From positions 868,001 to 932,000 of the forward strand of contig WSUB01000001.1 in assembly GCA_019633425.1 (NCBI GenBank): a stretch of DNA of 64,000 nucleotides, in the 5' to 3' direction. The DNA is from Tulasnella sp. 424 (taxonomy: Eukaryota; Basidiomycota; Agaricomycetes; Cantharellales; Tulasnellaceae). The notes beneath the pieces are model-generated. The model searched no databases, was not told where the DNA came from, and worked only from the letters and a program-made list of their open reading frames with translations. Position numbers and translations under genes: made by a program. Shown here piece after piece: positions 55,207-64,000 of this stretch; position 1 is the stretch's first letter; each line of letters starts with the position of its first letter.

Positions 55207-57411
55207 ATGGCCCCCACCGAATCAGCTTTCATGACGTGGTTCAGAGCCGAGTTCCTGACGCCTAGGAGGTTGCTCTTCAATGTTTTGTGGTATGGTTCGC
55301 ATCTCGCAGTCTTTGCGTACGGCTGGTACTCTCAGGTAAGCCGTGCTCTCCCTACCGGATAGGTCTCATTTGCTGATGTCTGCGACACTCACAGGCAACG
55401 AACAAGAAGCTCGCTGCTCTAAATGGCCTGAAGTTCTCTGTCTGGACAAGCCGTGGTGCAGGTATGATTTCAGTCTAGATTGTAACGCGGAGACAACCGA
55501 ACTCAAATCGCATCTTCGCAACTAGGTCTGGTGCTTGGATACGATGGGTTCATGATTCTCGTTCCCATGTTGAGGAATGCCATCCGTGTCGTTCGTCCCA
55601 AGATGATGTGGCTCTTCCCAGCGGACGAAAATATCTGGTTCCACAGACAGGTGGCTTACTCGCTGGCATTCTGGGCGTCAGTTCCCTTTCTGGTCACAGC
55701 CTCATGTCATGTCCGCAAAACTCATTTCCCCCTGGTTTTATTACAGAATGGTCCACACTACTGCTCATTACGTCAACTTCATCAACGTTGAACGCACTCA
55801 AGTCCGGCCCCAAACCGCCTTGGAGATCCACTACACGCAACCAGGTGGTATCACCGGTCATGTCTTGCTGCTCATCATGGTCTTGATGTAAGAGTGCAGT
55901 AACCACATCTGTTGGCATTTCGCTAACGTCGCATGCTATCCTTGTAGGTACAGCACCGCTCACAAGAAAGTCCGAGCTCAATGCTTCGAAGCATTCTGGT
56001 ACACGCATCACCTCGCTTTCTTCTTCATGATCGGCTTGTACACCCATGCCACTGGATGCTTTGTGCGAGACTCTGCCGACCCGGATCTTATCGGTACATT
56101 CCCCTTCTACTCAACCGCTCACTGCTTGGGATACGAGTCTTGGCGCTTCACTATCTGGCGTAAGTAAACCTGTTTCGTCCCTTTCAATACGCGTCGTCTG
56201 AATCCCTTCTTTTCTCCCAGCTGGCCTCATCTACTTCGGCGAACGAATCTACCGAGAAATCAGGGCCCGACGTGAAACTCAGCTGTCGAAAGTTCTCGTC
56301 CACCCGTCCGGTGCTATGGAACTTCGTATCAACAAACCCAGCTTCAAGTACACCGCTGGTCAATGGCTCTTCATCCAAGTCCCCGAGGTTTCTAAGTTCC
56401 AGTGGCATCCTGTAAGCGAAACGACCCTCAGGTCATAATCTTGATTATTCACAAGGTCTTTTTACCCCTACTAGTTCACGATCACCTCCGCACCCGAGGA
56501 TCCTTATGTCTCAGTTCACATCCGTCAAGTCGGCGACTGGACCCACGCTCTTGGAGACCGCCTCGGAGCTGGTCCGGATGTCGTCGCTGCCATCACAAAG
56601 GACGCAATGAAAGGCACGAAGAAGGAGAAAAGTGAATACGAACTCGGTCAACGTGGTGATTTCGTCGAGCTCTCCAACGCTGGTTCTTCCCTTCCTCGCA
56701 TTCGGATCGACGGTCCTTACGGCGCTCCTGCCGAAGATGTCTTCAATTCCGAGGTGGCTGTCTTGATTGGTGCTGGTATCGGTGTTACGCCATTCGCTAG
56801 TATCCTCAAGCACATTTGGTACCGCCAGAAGCGAGGAAAGCTTGGTGCTTTGCGACGTGTCGAATTCATTTGGGTCTGCAGGGATGCCCCGAGCTTTGGA
56901 TGGTTCCAGACGCTGCTGCAAGAAGTCGAAGAAGCTCAGGTCGATCGTAAGTCTTTCGCCTCCCCTTCCTTTTTCTGTCGCGAAGAGCGCAAGCTTAACC
57001 TTGCTCCATCATTCCAGCCAACTTCCTTCGTATCAACATTTACCTCACTCAGAAGATCGACGAAAACATGCTCTGGAATATCGCCGTCAACGACGCAGGA
57101 GCCCAATTCGATCCCCTGACTCTCTTGCGGACTCGTACTATGTTCGGCCGGCCTGACTGGAAATCCATTTACACCAACTTGCGAACTGCGATTGAGGGCG
57201 GAGCTTACCTCCCCGGTCGAGAAGCATCCCTCAAGACCAGTGTTGGCACGTACTTCTGCGGTCCCGGCGGCTTGGCGAAGGCGATCCGAGAGCAGGCCTA
57301 TGCTGCGAGCTCGTCTACTGTCAACTTCAAGTTCTACAAAGTGCGTTATTCCCTCAAAGCACCTATCTCGCTGAGAACTAACAAAATGCCTAACCTTAGG
57401 AGCACTTCTGA
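55207..57411 (+). CDS. noxA: NADPH oxidase NoxA
   Basis: Nine exons: 55207-55335, 55395-55461, 55526-55676, 55747-55887, 55948-56159, 56221-56411, 56475-56946, 57018-57340, 57400-57411; 565 aa. Six membrane spans carry the haem histidines in HRQVAYSLAFWAMVHTTAHY and FWYTHHLAFFFMIGLYTH. FAD and NADPH sites follow: FQWHPFTITSAPEDPYVSVH, GPYGAPAEDVF, VLIGAGIGVTPFASI and FCGPGGLAKA. The protein ends in EHF, encoded by a 12-nt last exon. Length and lack of an N-terminal extension fit NoxA rather than NoxB, and there are no EF hands. NoxA with NoxR and Rac produces superoxide for hyphal fusion and fruiting or sexual development in fungi. Confidence 0.97.
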
Positions 57412-57908
57412 GTGTTGCCGCGTGCGATCTCACGCCTTCTTAAATTAAGCAACCTCCCCACTCAATCTGTCCTCTTTGTTACATTATCTCGCTGTACTTT
57501 CATCGTCATTTTATAATGCGAGATTTTTCATCGCTGGCAAAGCAGGCAGAACCTACCGACGAGAATACCCGGGTATGTTCAAGCCCACATCAACAATAAA
57601 ATGACAGCTAAGATAGCGCAAAGTACCGATGAGAAGATTGAATCAAGAATAACCGGAGAATAGATAACACAGAAAGCTGCACCGGAACATAACTACTACT
57701 TGGTGTCCCGCGCGAAAGATGTCTCAGATTCGAGTTAATAGGCTATTTGGATGAGAAAAAATCAATTGCTGTAAAGTGATGCAAGTTGTTGAGAGCGGTA
57801 CGGAAGGATGATGTTAGTGGATGGAGGTCGTCGGCTCATGCAGTAGTGTCCGTTAACGACCGCTCGACCTGCGAGTACAGTCCACTATTTGCACCTCTCC
57901 CCTACTTC
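57412..57908. other. Convergent intergenic region
   Basis: 497 bp holding the 3' ends of noxA and the R3H/RRM gene. No gene signal. Confidence 0.6.
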
Positions 57909-59841
57909 CTAGATTTCCAGAGGCTCGTGACTCCGGGTGTCCAGACCGCCTGAGGTTCCGCTACCAGACGTCCTCGTCTCCGCAGTTGGCCGCCTTGCTG
58001 CAAAGCCACTGGTACCAGGTCCACGAGGCTGGCGGACGACACCGCCTTCGTTGTTGATGCTCGGGATAGTGGGCAACATGGGGACAGGAGGGATGTCTGA
58101 GGTCGTCCCGCTCGTTCCGTTAGTGCTGGCGAACAGCGAGTTGAAGGTCTCATTCCGGGTCCTTCGAGGCGAGTTGGCGATCGTAGCATAACCCTCACGA
58201 ATATTGGAGTTGGAAGCTCTGGTCTGAAGGCGAGGTGCAGCGTGGAGAGAATTGAGGTCAGGCATGGACTTCTTGTACCTCAATCCTGCGGATGCCAGAC
58301 TAGGAGCGTTAAGGCCATTGGACGATTGGGATGTGGCCATGCTTCCTGGATTCGGGTTGAGATATGCAGACGGTGATCTGTGGAGCGTTTGGGATGCGTG
58401 ACGGACAGGCTGGCGAGGACCGTCTTCGCGGGGAATTCGAGTGACGACCGCGTAACGGTCCTCCCCTTCACCAACGCTGTAGTGATAAACGCCAAGTTTC
58501 TGAGCAACCAGGTGGACGATGCGTCGCTGTTTGGGGGTAAGGTTGCGAGAGAACGCGAGTTCGTCCCTCATCCTGTCCTCCTTGAAGATCAGGATTCTTG
58601 AGTAGATCTCCAGAGTCGAGGGGTCATTCAAGTCGAGTTCGCTGGCGGCGGCGGCAGCTTTGGCAGGGGTGCCAGGGATGGGCGGCGGTGAAGGGTACGG
58701 TTGAGGCATCGACGACGTCCCAGAGACGGTGATAGGTGACTGGCTGGGCATACCGAGGCCAACCGAACTATACGATCTTGTGGCGGTTGGTGAAGGAGCC
58801 GGCATGCCCGGCATCAACGGGTTGACACCACCAATTCCACCAAGATCGCTACCGAGGACGGTTGCGCCGGCCACCGGAGCATTATGGACGGGACCGAACG
58901 CATCCCAGTCGCCAGCGGGGTTCGGATTACGGGTAATGGAGTCGCGCTCCTTCTCTAGCTGCATACTCCTCATCCTGCGAAGAGCCTTTTCCCGTTCAAT
59001 TCGCTCCTTCTCTCCAGCCTGAAGGACTTTCTTATATTCCACGCGCAGCTTACGGCCTTGAACGTCAAATCCGTTCAGCGCTGCTACGACCGCATCGGCA
59101 TCCACAGCTTGACGGAAGTTGGCGAACGCCAAACCGCGGAACTGCCCATTAGTGTCGATATGGTAGTTAAAGGCGTAAGGAGTGGGAATGTTGAGCGAAG
59201 CCTGTGTGCGAGCGGACGGAGAAAACCAAAAAGTGCACAAAGGGTCAGCGGCGGAAGGGGGGCACAAAATCGATTTGAAAGATGACTGACGATAATTTCC
59301 AAAAGAGTTTCGCGCTTCACCGTGAAAGGAATGTTTTTAATAACAATCGCGTTAGGAATAACGTCGTCTTCGCCAGAGTTGTTGGAAGCGGGAGGGGCTG
59401 GGTATTGATGGTCGCCATAGAGGATAGGTTGCTGGATCTGGGGGATCTGGTGAGGTGGCGGCGAGCCGCTGGACGAAATGTCACTTGTGTGAGGCGGCGA
59501 AAACGCGCGTTCTTCGCCGACGGGCTGCTGTTGATTTCCATCCAGCCACTGCTGTCAAAGCGCGCAAAAATGGGTCGACGAGGGTAAGGGGATAATTAGC
59601 GTGGGGGTCCCGAGGAACGCGTCGAGAGTGGGATCGAACACACAGATGGCAGACCAGCTCTAGCAGGTTTTTTCGCGCTCTGCGGACCGGTAGTCGCAGG
59701 CGCGTAAGGGAATTGGGTATTAACAGCGGGAGGGGGAGGAGAGGTGCTGTAGTGGTAAGTCTTGTGCTGGTGGTCGTTAAAAGATTCGTCCCTGGAGCCC
59801 GAGATGCTCAGTTGCGAGATATCGGGGGTGGGGGAGGTCAT
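57909..59841 (-). CDS. RRM plus R3H RNA-binding regulator (Pin4/Cip2-like)
   Basis: Exons 59644-59841, 59291-59551 and 57909-59201 (minus); 583 aa. After a disordered N-terminus, one RRM is split over two exons: VIKNIPFTVKRETLLEIIAS, then FRGLAFANFRQAVDADAVVA and GFDVQGRKLRVEYKKV. A basic helix follows (EREKALRRMRSMQLEKERD). An R3H domain lies near residue 360 (LTPKQRRIVHLVAQKLGVYH with the R-x3-H core), then a Ser/Pro-rich tail. Yeast Pin4 and fission-yeast Cip1/Cip2 have related layouts and act in checkpoint and stress-mRNA control; function here is inferred. Confidence 0.9.
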
Positions 59842-60158
59842 GATGAGGTCGTGCAACAAGGTCTTGAAAAAAAAAAAGCTGGAAGGGAGGAAGTGGTGAG
59901 AGATGAGGGGATGAGCAAAAGAAAGATTCTCAAGTGAGTCCAAAACCCGGACTCGACGGAGAAAGCGGAGCTGAGCCACGTTCCTCTCCCCCTGCCTCAT
60001 GTCAAGCTCTTCCCGTGCACGCTAAGCCGCTCTTACGCTCATCAATTCGTTATTATTCAGAATTTACGGCGTGCGCAGACCCTTTGAGATCGGTCCAACA
60101 GGACGTACACATATAAACTCAGTCTCCTCCCGTGCCGCGTCATTTGATGAGCCCAAAC
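59842..60158. other. Intergenic, promoter of the R3H/RRM gene and 3' end of RtcA
   Basis: 317 bp with a poly-T/poly-A stretch at 59866-59878 in the leader of the minus-strand R3H/RRM gene. No gene signal. Confidence 0.55.
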
Positions 60159-63356
<3,198 letters not shown>

Positions 63357-63434
63357 GCCAAAGTCGTAACAGTAGAATTTGAAGACCCTAGTGCAATAGA
63401 CCAACATACACCTTGTCGTAAAAAATCGCGCTCA

Positions 63435-64000
63435 TTACTTCTTGTACTCCTTGGCAAACAGCACCGCCGTGACGGCAAAGGCTCCAGCAAACAAGAAGAA
63501 TATTTGACCCTCGCCTTTCCGTCCGCTGGGTCTAGTCGGATCTTCCGACGATAGCCAGTCACGCAATGGAAGGAAGCCCACGCCGACGATAAAGTTGGTA
63601 ATCCAGTTGAGTGACAGAGCGAGCGACGATGTGGCCGACGCAGCCTACAGTCGGTTGGTCAGTAGAGATAGAGCGAGCTCTCACAATAGTAACTTACGTA
63701 GAATGGGACCAGCTCTCCAATCAGGACGAAGGGAACCGGTCCAAGTCCAATAGCGAATGATCTACCGCCAACATATCAGAGCGAATCCTCTCCCATATGC
63801 TGTGCTAAAACTCACCCAACGAAGGCAAGGATGGCGACCGTGGATAGAGCAATGACCCCGCCGTTCAAACCAAGGGCTAAGGCAATGAGAGAAATTTCCA
63901 CCGCCAACATGGAGCCAAGCTACGGAAATTAGGCCTGTGAGAATGAGTAGAAGCCAGGAATGGAAGAAATTCGAGGTACCAGAAGACTTCGCCGACCAAG
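63435..64000 (-). CDS. Sugar transporter (MFS, SLC2-type), 3' part only
   Basis: Exons 63980-64000 (cut by the window end), 63816-63919, 63698-63761 and 63435-63644 (minus). The visible ~133 residues begin with the sugar-transporter motif GRRSLLLGSMLA. They continue through two or three spans (ISLIALALGLNGGVIALS, SFAIGLGPVPFVLIGELVPF, SLALSLNWITNFIVGVGF), and end with a cytoplasmic Lys-rich tail (AKEYKK). The PFVLIGELVPF segment is characteristic of the SLC2/VPS73-like group, in place of the PxxxxxE(I/L)FP of typical hexose carriers. The 5' part lies right of the window. Its stop is 79 bp from that of the nucleoside hydrolase (convergent). Confidence 0.88.

Overview
The window is nuclear DNA of a filamentous basidiomycete, most likely an Agaricomycete. 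Genes are packed at about one per 2 kb on both strands. They are split by many short (about 45-100 nt) GT-AG introns with CTNAY-like branch sites, 5' leaders are often CT-rich, and the families fit: MATH/BTB protein, F-box proteins, a DUF6699 protein, NoxA, WHI3-type RNA-binding protein, ERMES subunit. No species is claimed. I placed 31 genes and about 125 introns by hand. Nearly every exon chain sums to a whole number of codons and restores a conserved protein; the exceptions are genes cut by the window edges and the WHI3-like gene, whose first exon I could not fix. I saw no CRISPR array, insertion sequence or tRNA signature and no complete transposon.

Layout from left to right. 0-7 kb: a 5'-truncated F-box gene, a complex I assembly factor (NDUFAF3) head to head with the meiotic RING E3 ligase HEI10, and an unrecognised membrane protein with ubiquitin-like modules. 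7.6-12 kb: RBM42 and RPL5 share a divergent promoter, then a DUF6699 gene. 12.3-28 kb: a 15-exon FMP42/SLC43-type transporter, a 2.9-kb gap, ALG3, a MATH/BTB gene, a DUF1776 gene, and MDM12 head to head with a mitochondrial-type scramblase. 29-34 kb: a small secreted protein, the cohesin acetyltransferase ECO1 and a beta-propeller lactonase-like protein. 34-46.5 kb: a very large WHI3-like polyQ protein, a PPxY membrane protein, a second F-box gene, an ER DNAJC3 co-chaperone and a divergent AlkB-family dioxygenase. 47-53 kb: a small membrane protein, splicing factor ISY1, a basic orphan, and a Lys-rich protein with a decaying C-terminal repeat. 53-64 kb: a secreted cupredoxin, NADPH oxidase NoxA, an R3H+RRM protein, RNA 3'-phosphate cyclase divergent from a nucleoside hydrolase, and the 3' half of a sugar transporter.

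Themes. Several genes act in cell-cycle, meiotic and developmental control (HEI10, ECO1, WHI3-like, R3H/RRM, NoxA), in mitochondrial membrane biology (NDUFAF3, MDM12, scramblase) and in RNA metabolism (RBM42, ISY1, RtcA, RPL5). There is no biosynthetic cluster or defence island. The most unusual content is in gene structure: a 4-nt internal exon in the nucleoside hydrolase that supplies the catalytic Pro-Gly, a 12-nt exon inside the HEI10 RING, two genes whose first coding exon is only ATG, three GC-AG introns, and very short divergent promoters, notably MDM12/scramblase.
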